A stretch of 64,000 nt of DNA, from NCBI RefSeq assembly GCF_008831285.2, contig NC_045151.1, forward strand, positions 6,711,682 to 6,775,681. The letters run 5' to 3'. The notes beneath the pieces were generated by a model that was not told the DNA's origin, searched no databases, and saw only the letters and a program-made list of their open reading frames with translations. Origin of the DNA: Nymphaea colorata. Its lineage: Eukaryota; Streptophyta; Magnoliopsida; Nymphaeales; Nymphaeaceae. Shown in pieces: positions 1 through 11,135 of the stretch; the first letter of the stretch is position 1; each line of letters opens with the position of its first letter. The translations under genes and the position numbers were made by a program.

Positions 1-1370
1 TAGGATCGACCATCACTTTTCGAACCAATGAAGCAATCCGTTCTTTTGAGATTGAAAGATTAGAACACCCTGCTTTTGAAACGATGGCGCATGTTCATCA
101 TATCCAAGGGGGGAATACGCCTTAGTACCATGACATCAAAAGGTACATTGAAAGCGGAGAATTCCCGACTGAAATGTCTAAAAATGAACAAAAAGCAATA
201 CAACGTATGTCAGCAAGGTACTTTATCCTAGCAGGGGTATTATACAGACGTGGATTTAGCACTGAATACTCTCGGTGCCTTGATGAAGATGAGGCAAAGA
301 AAGTAATCGAAGAATCACATCGAGGAGATTGTGGAGGCCATGTTGGTTACCAAACCCTCACCAAACAAATAATTCGAGCAGAGTATTATTGGCCTACCAT
401 GCAAAAAGATTGTCACCAATTTGTCAAAAGATGCAAAGAATGTCAACTGCATGCTCCAGTAATTCATGCCCCAGCCTCTCACTTGCATTCTGTGACATCT
501 CCTTGGCCGTTTTCAATGTGGGCCTTTGACGTAGTCGGACCGATATCCCCTGCAGCTTCTAATGGCCATAAGTATTTTCTTGCTGCAACGGATTATTTTA
601 CCAAGTGGGTAGAAGTTGTCACACTCAGAACAGTGGAAGGACGTCATGTAGTGTCCTTCATTCACAAAAATCTTCTTTGCAGATTTGGAGTCCCTCATGA
701 TATAGTATCAGACAACGGAACTCATTTCAAGAATGAAAAGATGAGGCAATTGTGCAGCAAGTACCACATCACGCATCATTTTTCAGTTCCTTACTATCCC
801 CAAGGCAATGGACAAGCAGAGGCTACCAACAAGATCTTGATCCGCATCTTGGAACGGACAGTAGAAACTGGAAGAGACTGGCATGAAAAGATGCACAACG
901 CTCTATGAGCATATCGCACCACTATGAGAACTCCAACAAATGCCACTCCAGCAGAGCTAGTCTATGGAACAGAAGTGGTTCTACCATTACATGTGTTGAA
1001 ACCTGCTTTGAAGTTCGCTTCTCTCATAGAGCTCCCTCTTACTCAATATCAACAAAAAAGGCTAATGCAACTCGATTTGCTAGATGAAAAGAGGCTAAAA
1101 GCGGCTGAACATGCTGAAGCTTATCGCCAAAGGGTAGCCAGACAATTTGCCAAGTTAGTTATCGAGAGACAGTTCAAAGTGAATGATTCGGTCCTACGAT
1201 CTGCAGTGTACCTAAGAGGACGACCATGGGGCAAGTGGGCACCAAATTGGGAAGGCCCATATGTCATTAAGGAAGCTTTGCCCCACAATTCATACCGACT
1301 AATTGATGCTGATGGGGTGGAACTTGCCGATCCTGTTAATGCCCTTCACCTCAAGAAATTTTATGCCTAG
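1..1370 (+). pseudogene. gypsy integrase (3' end of pol), broken by stops
   Basis: Remnant of the retroelement integrase, which inserts element DNA into the host chromosome. From 174 the frame shows the H-H-C-C zinc-binding module (ESHRGDCGGHVGYQTL, then CKECQLH), the catalytic core with first Asp in WAFDVVGPI, second Asp in VSDNGTHF and the Glu in GQAEATNKIL, then a C-terminal region ending LHLKKFYA and a TAG at 1368-1370. A TGA at 906-908 sits where this family has Trp (...HNAL-stop-AYRT) and the same frame continues beyond it, so it is a point nonsense mutation. A TAG at 123-125, also in frame and before YHDIKRYI, is probably another lost Trp. The catalytic triad is intact; the stops disable the gene. 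Confidence 0.85.
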
Positions 1371-1514
1371 TTCTCTTGTATTCATTTTCCAATCAATGTC
1401 AAACATTTGTGTTTCCACATCGACTATTCAATCTAGATTTTTCCCAGTTGTAAAACATGACAATTATACTGGGGCATTTTTATTTTTATTTTTATTTTAT
1501 CGCTCAGGGCTTGA

Positions 1515-1808
1515 GAGCAACCCGTGCAGGTAAAGGGTTAAACCTGCAATATGAGGGCAACCCATGCAGGCAAGGGGTTAAACCTGCAATGCTACCCAAA
1601 GCAACCCATGCAGGCAAAGGGGTTAAACCTGTGCTACAAGCCAAAGCAACCCACACAGTTAAAGGGTTCAACTTGTGATGCAAGTCAAGGCAACCCATTC
1701 AGGGGGTTAAACCTGAATTTGAAATCGGCAAACCCATGCAGGCAAGGGGTTAAACCTGCAATTTAAGCTCAAACAACCCATTCAGGTAAGGGGTAAAGCC
1801 TGAAACAT
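1515..1808 (+). repeat. tandem array of seven short hairpins, 3' UTR of gypsy element
   Basis: Seven units of 38-45 bp start near 1517, 1557, 1601, 1646, 1690, 1727 and 1773. Each reads CAACCC, a 6-7 base arm, a purine-rich loop (aaggggttaaa type), then the complementary arm. Arms are TGCAGG/CCTGCA in units 1, 2 and 6, TTCAGG/CCTGAA in units 5 and 7, wobble-paired TGCAGG/CCTGTG in unit 3, and CACAGTT/AACTTGTG with one bulge in unit 4. The array lies between the integrase stop and the LTR. Tandem repeats in 3' UTRs of Tat/Ogre-type elements are known; a function is not. Confidence 0.8.
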
Positions 1809-1978
1809 CTCTACGAAAATGTCTTATTTGAAAAATTTGTAGCGTTTATCTTTGTCACTAAGCACGGCTAACACCGGCTTATTAACAAAGAGGGGCATCT
1901 GTAATCACCCCAATTTTTTCTGAAGGACTATGATGTTTTATCCAAGTGCGAAATTCAAATTTAGGCACAAGATTTTCA

Positions 1979-2115
1979 AAATACAACTTTCAGATCCAAA
2001 TTAAATCCAAAATACTACTCTCAGATCCAAATTAAATCCAAAATAGAACTTTCATATCCAAATTAAATCCAAAATACTAATTTTAGATCCAAAACCCAAG
2101 TTCAGATCCAAATCA
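1979..2115 (+). repeat. short tandem repeat, about 31-bp units
   Basis: Three to four imperfect copies of a unit of the form cagatccaaattaaatcc followed by aaaatactact-like sequence, near the start of the LTR. Confidence 0.7.
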
Positions 2116-2128
2116 ATCATTTAAGACT

Positions 2129-2690
2129 AATTTGCCCTTTCTTTTGACCAAAAACCTCCTTTTAGAGGGTGATTTTAGTCTTTTTTAAACAAGACCGATT
2201 TGCCCCTCCTTTTGATCAAAAAACCTCCTTTTAGAGGGTGATTTTAGTCTTTTTTTAAACAAGACCGATTTGCCCCTCCTTTTGATAAAAAAACCTCCTT
2301 TTAGAGGGTGATTTTAGTCTTTTTCAAATAAGACCGATTTGCCCCTCCTTTTGATAAAAAAACCTCCTTTTAGATGGTGATTTTAGTCTTTTTTTAAAAC
2401 AAGACCGATTTGCCCCTCCTTTTGATCAAAAAACCTTCTCTTAGAGGGTGATTTTAGACTTTTTCAAATAAGACCGATTTGCCCCTCCTTTTGACCAAAA
2501 AACCTCCTTTTAGAGGGTGATTTTAGTCTTTTTGGTAAACAAGACTAATTTACCCATCCTTTTGACAAAAAAACATCCTTTTAGAGGGTAATTTTAGTCT
2601 TTTTGGGTGGATAAGACCGATTTGCCCTTTCTTTTGGCCAAAAAAATCTCCTTTTGGAGGGTGATTTTAGTCTTTGTAGGTCAAAAAAAT
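2129..2690 (+). repeat. 70-bp tandem array in LTR U3
   Basis: Eight units begin tttgcccc-like at 2131, 2199, 2269, 2338, 2409, 2478, 2549 and 2621 (spacing 68-72). Each unit carries cttttgatcaaaaaacc, a short inverted pair cctccttttagaggg, and gattttagtcttttt. It lies directly upstream of the LTR TATA box, as U3 enhancer-type repeats do. Confidence 0.85.
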
Positions 2691-2721
2691 TCAAATTTTG
2701 GGTTTTGACTCCAAAATCCTC

Positions 2722-2729
2722 TATAAATA
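2722..2729 (+). promoter_or_regulatory. TATA box of the gypsy LTR
   Basis: TATAAATA followed by a C-run (ctctataaataccccccat), downstream of the U3 repeat array. Transcription would be expected to start about 30 bp downstream. Confidence 0.65.
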
Positions 2730-3059
2730 CCCCCCATATCCTCCCTCTTGGGCAAGATTGGTCCTTGGGAGAAACTCTAGTGTATTCTCACTTGAAGACT
2801 TAGAGTTTCTCTTGAGCTCTCTCTCTCTCCCTCTCCCTCTTTCCATTTCCTTCTCCAACTTAGAGCAAGCATTCTTAGAGCTTCATTCAAAATGGGATCT
2901 TCAAGTGAAGGTGTTCATCTTTCTTAGGTCATTTCCCATTAGAGGTATGTAATCTTCATCCCTCTCATTTCTCTCTTCTTTCTTTTCATTAATATTCTTA
3001 TTATTATGTTATTTTTTTTCTTAAATATAGTCTTGTTGTTGTTTTCATTTTCTCTTCAC

Positions 3060-3665
3060 ATCTTCATCTCCTCATGGCCAAAGGAGATAGCACTCAACCT
3101 CTTTTTAGAGACAAGAGGCTATGCTCAAATGCACCGGGAGCATGAGAAGATGAGATGATATTTTATTTTATGATTAAATCATGCTTTTTCAAGTATTCTT
3201 GTTGTTCTTGTTCTTTCTCTTTATCAATATCTTCTTGCTCTTTCTTCTCTTCAATATATATTCTTGTTGTTGTTATTCTTTTCCTTAATGAATATATTTT
3301 TGTTGTTATTGTTATTTCATTTCTTCAATATAGTCTTATTCTTGTTATTTCATTTCTTCGTTATTGTTTCTCTTTCTACATTTTCTCCTCATCTTCATCT
3401 CCCCACGGCTAAAGAAGGTAGCTCTCAATCTCTTTTTAAAGACAAGAGGCTATAATCAAAGTGCACCGGGAGCATGGAAAGATGAGATGATCTTTCATTT
3501 TAATCATGTTCTTTCTTTTCATGAATACATTCTTATTGTTCTTTTGTTTCCTCTTATTTTCCTCTCTTCCTCATTTCTCCATGGCCAAAAGAGATAGCTC
3601 TCAATCTCTATTTTAGAGTCAAGAGGCTATACTCAAGTGCACCGGGAACATGAGAAGATGAGGTG
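3060..3665 (+). repeat. triplicated ~90-bp motif within LTR
   Basis: Three imperfect copies near 3060-3155, 3385-3490 and 3570-3665. Shared blocks are catctcctcatggccaaa, gatagctctcaatctc, agacaagaggctat and gcaccgggagcatgagaag. The copies are separated by T-rich spacers of unequal length. Confidence 0.8.
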
Positions 3666-5435
3666 GTATATCAATTCATAGTTACATCATGTCTTCCCTC
3701 CTAATTGAACTTTGCTTTTTTTCATCATCCTCTTTCTTTCTTTCCTTCTTTGAAAGTTATCTATATATTATGCATGCATAGTTGCTTGGTTCTTTACTTA
3801 CATGTGAATGCATGTCGGGAATGAGAGTGTGGTTTGGGGACTCTTTATTTTCATATTAATCTTTGAGGTTGGGACTTGTCCAACCCGGGATAAACCCTCA
3901 CGAAAATGTACATGTTAATATGCATTTCCATATCATTTTGCGCTAGTTTCCTTCTTAATCATCACATTAGGAACCCTAACGAGTGCATCGTTATGTTGCT
4001 TGTTTTCTTCCATACCCAACGGTGGAAGAAATATATCTCTTACAACAAACCAAATAATAACATTCTATGCTTATATAAATCATATTTTCTAAAACATTTT
4101 CAAAAAGAACCTTCTAACATGGCCTTAAGGACTTAGCTTAGACTCTTGCATGAGTCCAAACTCCCCTCCGGCCCACATTAAATTTGAAGTTGGTAATTTT
4201 AAGTTGTTCCTTGATTTTTCTAATTTTGTGAAGGTATGGATGTATACACATGTTATATACATTTATGCCAACATGATGACCCCCATATTTCTCTCTCTAT
4301 GCTTTCACTTTCTATTTTATAAATTTTCATATGTGCATGAATACGTATGTACATGTGCTCCATCTCCTCTCTTTCAAATATTTATTCCTCTTTTCAAGAC
4401 AAATATCTTCTCTTATAACATTTCTCATACCCATATATGCGTATGATATTTTTCTTTTCCTCTAAAATCTCTATTTCTCTTCGAATCAATACATCTTTTT
4501 CTCTTAAACTTTCATATATGTGTATATGTGATGGTATGTACACATGTATGCATGTCTTTCTTTATATCTCTCTTTCCTTTCATAAGATTGTTTTATCTCT
4601 TGTATTCTTTTTAACATTCTCACCTCATTAACTTTCTATTTACCAACTTCAATAAGACCACAAACCAAGTAATGACCCAATATTGGAATCATGTTTGATG
4701 GTCTACAATCTCTATCCCTTTTCAAAAACTTTTCCTTCTTATATACAATAATTATAATAACGAAATCTTAGATGTATGTTGTGGTAGGAATGACATTAGA
4801 TGAATGTTGTGGTAGGAATGTTTTACATTTTTTTCAATCATATAGGGTAAATGCATCCATGCATTCTCACCCACTTTATTTCATTTATGATCACATGCAC
4901 ATCTCCAAAAGAACTTAAGCAAGAAGGGATGAAGCTCTAGCTAGGTGGTAACCGAATTAGAGCAAAATCTCAAACCTACTTAAAGTCTTAAGAGAACACT
5001 AAAGTGATTTCAAAATGTTTTCACAAGTTTTTCAAATGATATTTACTAGTTTCACTTTTTCCTCAAAACATTTCACATTTTCAAGAAATTCTTCAAGAAC
5101 CTTTTCAAAAGTTTGAAACTCCAAACTTTCAATATTTTCTACACCGCATATAGAATCAAAAAGATGTTTAAGTTAAAATGAAATGCATCAATGATAAACA
5201 TAGTCCTTGGGTTGATTACCCCCGGTAAAGGCGCCGGGAACGGTCGATCCTCGTACCGACGGGCGAGTCCCTTTCTTTCCTCTTTCAAAACAAAAACCTT
5301 ATTTTTCTGGAGCACTCCAAAACCAATGAAAATTTTGGGATGCAAACAGATGGCAAATCCCATCTCCAACGGAGACCACACGACTGATCTCATCCACTTG
5401 AAAATTCGTGTAAAAGTCGGTCATTCTTCTTTCTA

Positions 5436-6660
5436 ATAGAGTAGTGAGTTCCTCAGCTCTAGGAGAGAATTCCATATTGTTTGGGATAGAGTCAAGGGCT
5501 CAGAGAAATCCGCTATACTAATGGTGAAAATACCGGAAGTCTCAGAAGCCACATACGACCTATCAGACTATTTGACAAAATTTCATGAACCTTGTCCACC
5601 TGCTCGCTGTCTAGAAGATAAAGTCAGTATCTATCGTCTGAGAGAGGAAGGAGAAGGGCATTTGTGCTTGCTTTCGAGGTAGCTACGTTGTGCGTGTAGC
5701 TCCTCGTGGTGTTGCCAACCGGGCCAGTTTTTTACTCAAATGGGAGATTTTGACATCGGAATAGACAGGGGAGTGATGTCCTTCTACAAGGAGGCTCATC
5801 AAAACTTGTGTGAGAGCCTCCAACTCCAAGTTAGAGTCAATCAGTTCCAGATAGATACGAAGTCTAGTATAGAATTGAGGTCCATCGCATCAATGAAGAA
5901 TGAAGGAAAGGAGCCTCACGCCCGTCAAAGATTAGTTCGTATCAAAAGCAGATCTGGTCCTGAGTCGCAAAACACAACTCGGCATGAAGGAAGTCCTGAA
6001 TCAATATCTCATACTCCCTGGGTTCAAGTCTTGGATCTTCTAGTCGTTGGTTTACAAACTCTACCCATTCTGGATCTTGATTCTGTTGTCTCTGAGAGTG
6101 TTCCAGAAGGGCAATCTTCGATGGGAGAATGCCAAAGAAGGTCTTTGGATACTGCAACCCTTCTATGTTGCGGAAAATGAGACAGCCTGCGCGAAGAAGG
6201 AGAACAGCAACATCCACTTCAGGCAACAAATTATCTGCCGAAAGCGTCGACTTCGCATATAGAAAACAGAACTCTATATGCGAGGGATCCTACTCAAACC
6301 TCTATATCTATAAAAAGTAATGAGGAGAAGGCATGACCAGAAGAATTGTGTGAAATAAGTGAATTTATCCAGTTGAGGCATGTTGGATTGAGAAAACAGG
6401 ATTCCCTCCAGAAAGAAAAAGACTCCTTCTTGTCAGAGTAGTTCTAGTTCACTGTGGTTGGTTCTTTTCTTCCTTCGTTGACCAATGGAAAGCATGGGAG
6501 AAACTACTGATCTGTCCTCATCCGCTCGCCTACGGCTCGCTCACTGCCTTCTGTCTTTCCAAGCAGCAGTGAGTTACGCCAACGAGTCTACCCTTGCGGA
6601 GCAAGTTCTTGGAGTGCAGCCCACGCCTACCCACCTTCTTTTCCCTTGATCCTAGGATTG
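5436..6660. other. compositionally distinct segment, possible organelle-derived insert
   Basis: This segment is clearly more GC-balanced than its surroundings and lacks retroelement motifs. It includes phrases such as ccgctcgcctacggctcgct and gagtttacgcc-like stretches typical of plant mitochondrial intergenic DNA in general character. No complete gene was recognised. An open frame from 5740 to 6180 (146 codons) has no domain I recognise. A nuclear insert of mitochondrial DNA is my best guess; an LTR-internal leader of the upstream gypsy family is the alternative. Confidence 0.35.
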
Positions 6661-7616
6661 TAATGTGACTTGATTGGTTGTCTTATGAATGAATATATGT
6701 ATGTTTGTTCATGCTTTGATATACGATATGAATTGTTTTGAAAGATTATTAGTAGTTGTTTTGAAAAGGTTACGCATTTGCATGTGCATGCTAGAATTGA
6801 TATCTGTTTAGGACAGATGAGGTGGGGTATCGAGTCGAGTGTCTCCTCGACCCCAATTATGCATTAGAAAGCATCATAGAATGATAACTGTATAAGACAG
6901 CTACGGGTCAATCACAGATCGAGACTACTCTTTGTGGTTTAGCTAAGTTTTTCAAAGATATGATTGATGTGATAATTGATACGAATGTTGTGTTTTGTTG
7001 CATATTCATTGCTGTGGGCAATAATGCAAATGAATGGATTGAAGGGTAATTGTACCCATATTGTTTGACGGCTAGCTATGATTGTTAGTATTATGTGTAG
7101 ACCTCGTGTGGAGGCAACTGGAGGTGTGAATGAACTCGTGGAGTGTACCAACCTCATGAGCTAGCCAGTCAGTTTGTGAATGCATTATTCTAATGATAAT
7201 AATGAATGATTAAGAGATGAGAGGCCAGTGGGATGTCGTTGTGTGTTTGGGAGACGTCCCGTTCTCGCCACTGGTCTCACCTGTCGGAGCGCAGGCGGTG
7301 CAAAGCCCCAGGGTACTGTTGTGTGTTGTGCTTGGAGCGTTGGGCTCCCGCCTTCCCAACCTAGGTGTCCTAGGGAAGGCTGAGTATCTCTCCTTGGACT
7401 TCACACATCCATGGATGAGTGCTCTACCGCTGCAGCGGATGAAATGGATACATACTGTTATGGGCCACTACGGGGGTTGTCTCTCGACTGTAGGCCGCCC
7501 ATGGTTTACACGTGCCTGTGTTGCACCCACAGGAACTGTTAATTCACTAAAGTCAATGAAAATGTAATGTATATGATTGTATGTGACTGATGTGCATGTG
7601 ATTGATGTGAAAGCTG
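6661..7616. other. unclassified repetitive-looking region
   Basis: No coding domain recognised. A 116-codon open frame at 7217-7567 has no known motif. The mix of AT-rich left half and GC-richer right half (gccactggtctcacctg, gggccactacgggggttg) is LTR-like, but no termini, primer site or second copy were found. It ends where the reverse-strand copia fragment begins. Confidence 0.3.
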
Positions 7617-8100
7617 TTTAAGAGGGTTCTGTTATATCTCTTAGCAACATCATTCTGTTGCGGTGTTCTAGGCATTGTTCTTTGTCTATTAATTCCAAGG
7701 TCTTTACAGTGTTCGAGAAATTCATTTGATATATATTCACCTCCTCGATTAAACCTTACAACCATAATATATTTTCCAAGTTATCTTTCAACTTTAGATT
7801 TATATTCCTTGAATTTTTTAAGTGCTTCTGACTTATACTTAATAAGATAAATATAACCAATCTTGAGAAGTCGTCAATAAATGTTATGAAGTATAACTTG
7901 CCACTATGTGTTTGGACTTTGAAATGTCTACAAATATCGGTATAGATTATTTCCAATAGATCAGTGGCCCAAATTACTTTAAACGAAAATGGTTTTCTTG
8001 TCATCTTTTCGTATAAACATGACTCGCATTTCGCGAAATCATTTATATTAATATCAGATATTATACCTTGCAGTGCTAGAATCTTCATCTTATTGATGCT
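7617..8100 (-). pseudogene. copia integrase fragment, catalytic residues lost
   Basis: On the minus strand the zinc-module Cys pair is seen in CESCLYEK and the core continues with IYTDICRHF (first Asp, as TDI), FIDDFSRL, then, after a frame change near 7760, VVRFNRGGEYIS and NDVAKRYNRTLL. The usual second Asp (SDRGGEY) is Asn here and the usual Glu (GVAER) is Lys, so two of the three catalytic acids are gone. The frame ends at the truncation point. Confidence 0.8.
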
Positions 8101-8309
8101 TACATGGCTTAATCTTTCATGCCATAAGTTTATACTACACTCATTGCATAGTCAATATAAGCAGAACTGGAAGCTTTATTCATTTCACTGAGTTTGAACA
8201 TACCATGTTCTTTTACATATTTTCCATCAAACATGGTCATCCCATGTTTTCTCATTGTGACATTCCCTGAAACAAAATAGACTTCAAAACATTTCCCAGT
8301 CAGAGCAGA

Positions 8310-9444
8310 GACTCACACTAAGTTCCTCCGCATGGAGGGGACATATAAAACTTCAGTAAGAATGACACTTGTGCCCCCAAGATTCAGTCGATATGACCCA
8401 ATTCCCATGACATCACAGTATGATTTGTTACCCATATAGACTTTTTGCATTCTCAAACTCAGGTCTTCAATACGAATCATGCATTCTTTTGTTTTTGTAA
8501 TGTGACGTGTAGCCCCCGAATCAACCCACCAACCAGTTAATCTCCACCTGCGAACAAACACTGACACAATGCAAATGACTTCTTCATCGGAGTCCTCTTG
8601 ATTTCTCCTCCTGTTATTGTTGTCCCGACTCTTGTTGTCCTTCTTGTTTGGGAATTTGGTCCTGCAGTTCTTCTTGATGTGTCTAGACTTTTCATATCTG
8701 TAGCATTTCACTACAGTTCCTTGAGTTCTTGGAGTTCATGCAAAATTGCCTTTGAACTTGCCATCACTTCTCTTTTTAAATTCTTTGGGTTTTACAAGCA
8801 CATGATTAATAGCTGGTTTTTCCTAGACAATCATTAGTTTTGTATCCTTTCTCTTGGCCAGACGTTCTTGTTGAATAGCTAATTGTATGAGGAGTTTCTT
8901 TAGAGTCAAAGTGTTAAACTAGAGACTCATTACTATGACAGTCATATCTCAAGAAGGTGGTAGACTATTCAGGATAGTGCATATTTGCATGTTATTTGAT
9001 ACTACATTTTTCACTACGGCTAGGTCTTTAGCCATAACCAACATCTTGTTAGCATGGTTAACCACTCTATTTGACTCCTTCATTCTATATGAGTTGTAAT
9101 GTTCTAACAATAATTGAACATGTATCATAGTAGTGGTGTTATATTTTGATGAAATTGTATCAAACATATCTTTGGCCATTGAATAATCTTCAAATACCCT
9201 GATCGAGTCATCTTCCATGAACGTTAATGTGATGGTTTTGGCCATCAAGTCATCATTTTCAAAAGTCTTATATGCTCTTTCTCATCTATAGGTTTGTCTC
9301 CTAAAGTGGAAAAGGGCTTGTTGATTACATAAATCAGTCTTTTTAGAGGCAAGGCCAACATGATCCTACGCTTCCATGCATGAAGTTAGTTTCATTGAGT
9401 TTTTCGATCTTGGCCAATTTTGAGGCTCCCACTCTTGAAGTCAT
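8310..9444 (-). pseudogene. copia gag and protease remnant
   Basis: The probable gag start is the ATG at 9444-9442 (MTSRVGASKLAKIEKLNE). The gag body (9248-8949) has YSMAKDMFDTISSKY and the HYNSYRMKES region typical of UBN2-type copia gag. The zinc knuckle reads CYRYEKSRHIKKNC, so the second Cys has become Tyr. The aspartic protease motif WWVDSGATRHIT follows, then VLYVPSMRRNLV at 8320-8313. Several stops and frame changes separate these pieces. Confidence 0.8.
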
Positions 9445-10345
9445 TTCTAAATTAATTTTTAATTGCAAGTAAAGTACAATAAATAGGAAGCAACATAAAG
9501 AATATCACGTCAGGAAATCTCCAACAATATTCTAAAACATCACTTAGAAGCAAGGAGATCTCTATTTTAAATTTTAGAACGTGAATTTCCTCCTTTATTT
9601 TCAAATTTATTTTCAAATTTATTTTTAGAACCCTTTTTTGGCAATTTTTATAAGTTTGAGGGTACCTATACACAATTATATATAAAATCTTGGTTTTCCG
9701 CTGAAATTGCAAAACAATTTTTTTTGAAACCCTATTTTTGCAATTTTGAAACCCTCTCGAGAGGTTCTCTCTCCTCTCGCGAAAACCCTCTGCTAGGGTT
9801 TCATCGCTGTTGTGTCTGTCAATCTTTCTTCACCACCACTGAGTGGATGAAGTCATCTGCTGCTTCTACTGCACAAAGGTCAACCGAAACATCGTTTGAT
9901 GATCACACCCTCAATATTTATCCCTTTTCCCACTAGATTTGGGTTTGGGTCTATGCGGGGAAGACGACAGATGACTTAGCAGGAGAGCGCCAATGCCTGC
10001 TTATAGATCTCTGCTAGACTCGTCAAGAAGGTTGGCCGCTAGAGGCACCCGACCGAGTCAGACTTTCTGTTCTGCCTCTCGGGTCTTCACCGGAAAAGAA
10101 GCATCTGTGGTTTTAGCGATGGACAGAAAAAAAAAAACGGTGACAGGTAATCCAATCTCTCTCTGTCCTACGTGTGTACTCTTTCTGATTTCTCACTGCT
10201 CTCAGGTTTTCTTTTTGGGATCTAATGTTAGAAGCCTCGATAGGCACCTAGGGTTGAGCTCTATTATCAGTTACTTAGGGATACAGAAAATAGAGCGCAA
10301 CGAGATATATCAAATCTGAAAAAGAAAACAAATACTTCTGTTCCA

Positions 10346-10444
10346 TCTAGCATGCTTCATGTAAACTGTCTAGCATGTTTAATATTGTCTAGCATGCTTC
10401 ATGTACACTGTCTAGCTTGTTTATTATTCTCTAGCATGCTTCAT
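10346..10444 (-). repeat. 42-bp direct repeat in copia leader
   Basis: About 2.4 copies starting at 10346, 10388 and 10430, each beginning tctagcatgcttcatg. It lies in the untranslated leader between primer binding site and gag. Confidence 0.8.
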
Positions 10445-10574
10445 ATTCAGTGATACCATGTCGAACAACATGATAAGGTAATGGTATTTGTATGTGCGCA
10501 GGTAGCATTTATCTGAAGGATTACAGGCACCACCGAAGTCTGAATGGACTTATTTGGATTCGTAGAACCGTGGC

Positions 10575-10586
10575 GCTATGATACCA
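10575..10586 (-). other. copia primer binding site (initiator Met tRNA)
   Basis: On the minus strand TGGTATCATAGC follows the LTR end by one base. It differs from the usual TGGTATCAGAGC at one position. It is the site where the tRNA primes reverse transcription. Confidence 0.85.
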
Positions 10587-10587
10587 A

Positions 10588-10964
10588 TGTTGGATATTCA
10601 AGCAGTGGAACGACACCTTTGATTAGTTCGTCTTCAACGTAGCACGATCCTCATCAGTGGCTACCAAGCAACAAACTTCAACAACAACAAAAACATAGAA
10701 AGAAGAAGAAAACTGGAGATAGGTTAGATTCACGGGTTTGCTTCTGGGAAGTTCAGCTAGGTCAATCAATGATTAACCTGTAGAAGAACATATGCTGGGC
10801 CTTTATAGTCCACTCCCCATGATTTCCCGAATCCCAGCAAATGGTTATGGCAGGAAGAATTTTTGGCAAGCTCGTACATGATAACTTATTAAACTTTTAA
10901 TGAAATTTTTTCATTTGAAAATCAGTTTCTTTACAGTTTAAGGGCTCAAGGCCACTATCCAACA
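10588..10964 (-). repeat. 5' LTR of the reverse copia fragment
   Basis: The 377-bp LTR has a perfect 9-bp terminal inverted repeat, TGTTGGATA at 10588-10596 and TATCCAACA at 10956-10964. A minus-strand TATA box (TATAAAG) lies at 10807-10801. The partner LTR is missing. Confidence 0.85.
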
Positions 10965-11127
10965 ACCTGTACTCGGTGTGCGTGTGGCTAAGGCTGGTCG
11001 AGAGTAGGCCTGTCGAGTAGGCTAGGCAGCATGCACTCGGTATAGGGTGGTCGTGCGCTGACACTGGCCGGGGTCCATGGTTTGGAACGAACAACTGATG
11101 CTAGCTGACCAGTGGATCTAGGGCTGG

Positions 11128-11135
11128 GTGTGAAT
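11128..11135. repeat. hAT target site duplication, left (GTGTGAAT)
   Basis: Identical to 14443-14450. Eight bases is the duplication length of the hAT superfamily. Confidence 0.95.

Larger units (their letters stand above)
1..5435 (+). mobile_element. Ty3/gypsy element, Tat/Athila-like, 3' part
   Basis: The window opens inside the pol gene of a gypsy retrotransposon. In order there is the C-terminal part of pol (zinc-binding domain and integrase, to 1370), a 3' untranslated region with a hairpin repeat array, a purine-rich tract (aaagagggg, 1887-1895) and a long LTR that starts TGTAATCACCCC at 1900. The integrase without a recognisable chromodomain, the long LTR and the repeat-rich 3' UTR fit the Tat/Athila branch (family knowledge). 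The 5' half lies outside the window. The 3' edge of the LTR is uncertain: LTR-like sequence seems to run to about 5435, where composition changes. Confidence 0.75.
1900..5435 (+). repeat. 3' LTR of the gypsy element (right edge approximate)
   Basis: The LTR starts TGTAATCACCCC directly after a purine-rich tract. It contains short repeats (1979-2115), a 70-bp tandem array (2129-2690), a TATA box at 2722 and a triplicated motif (3060-3665). The stretch 5210-5430, with GC-rich cggtaaaggcgccggg followed by cgacgggcgagtccc, resembles the 3' portion of long Tat-type LTRs. No second copy is available in the window, so the right end cannot be fixed. Confidence 0.55.
7617..10964 (-). mobile_element. 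Ty1/copia fragment, truncated in integrase
   Basis: Reading on the minus strand: 5' LTR (10964-10588), primer binding site, a leader of about 1.1 kb, gag (from about 9444), protease, then integrase, which stops abruptly near 7617 at the NRTLL motif. Reverse transcriptase, RNase H and the 3' LTR are absent, so the element was truncated from its 3' side. All coding parts carry stops or frameshifts. Confidence 0.85.

Noticed and set aside
1515-1808. Series of rho-independent terminators or riboswitches
   Set aside because: The context is a plant retroelement 3' UTR; bacterial interpretations do not apply.
3155-4631. Several open frames rich in Phe, Ser and Leu at 3.1-4.6 kb
   Set aside because: They arise from T-rich LTR sequence and have no domain.
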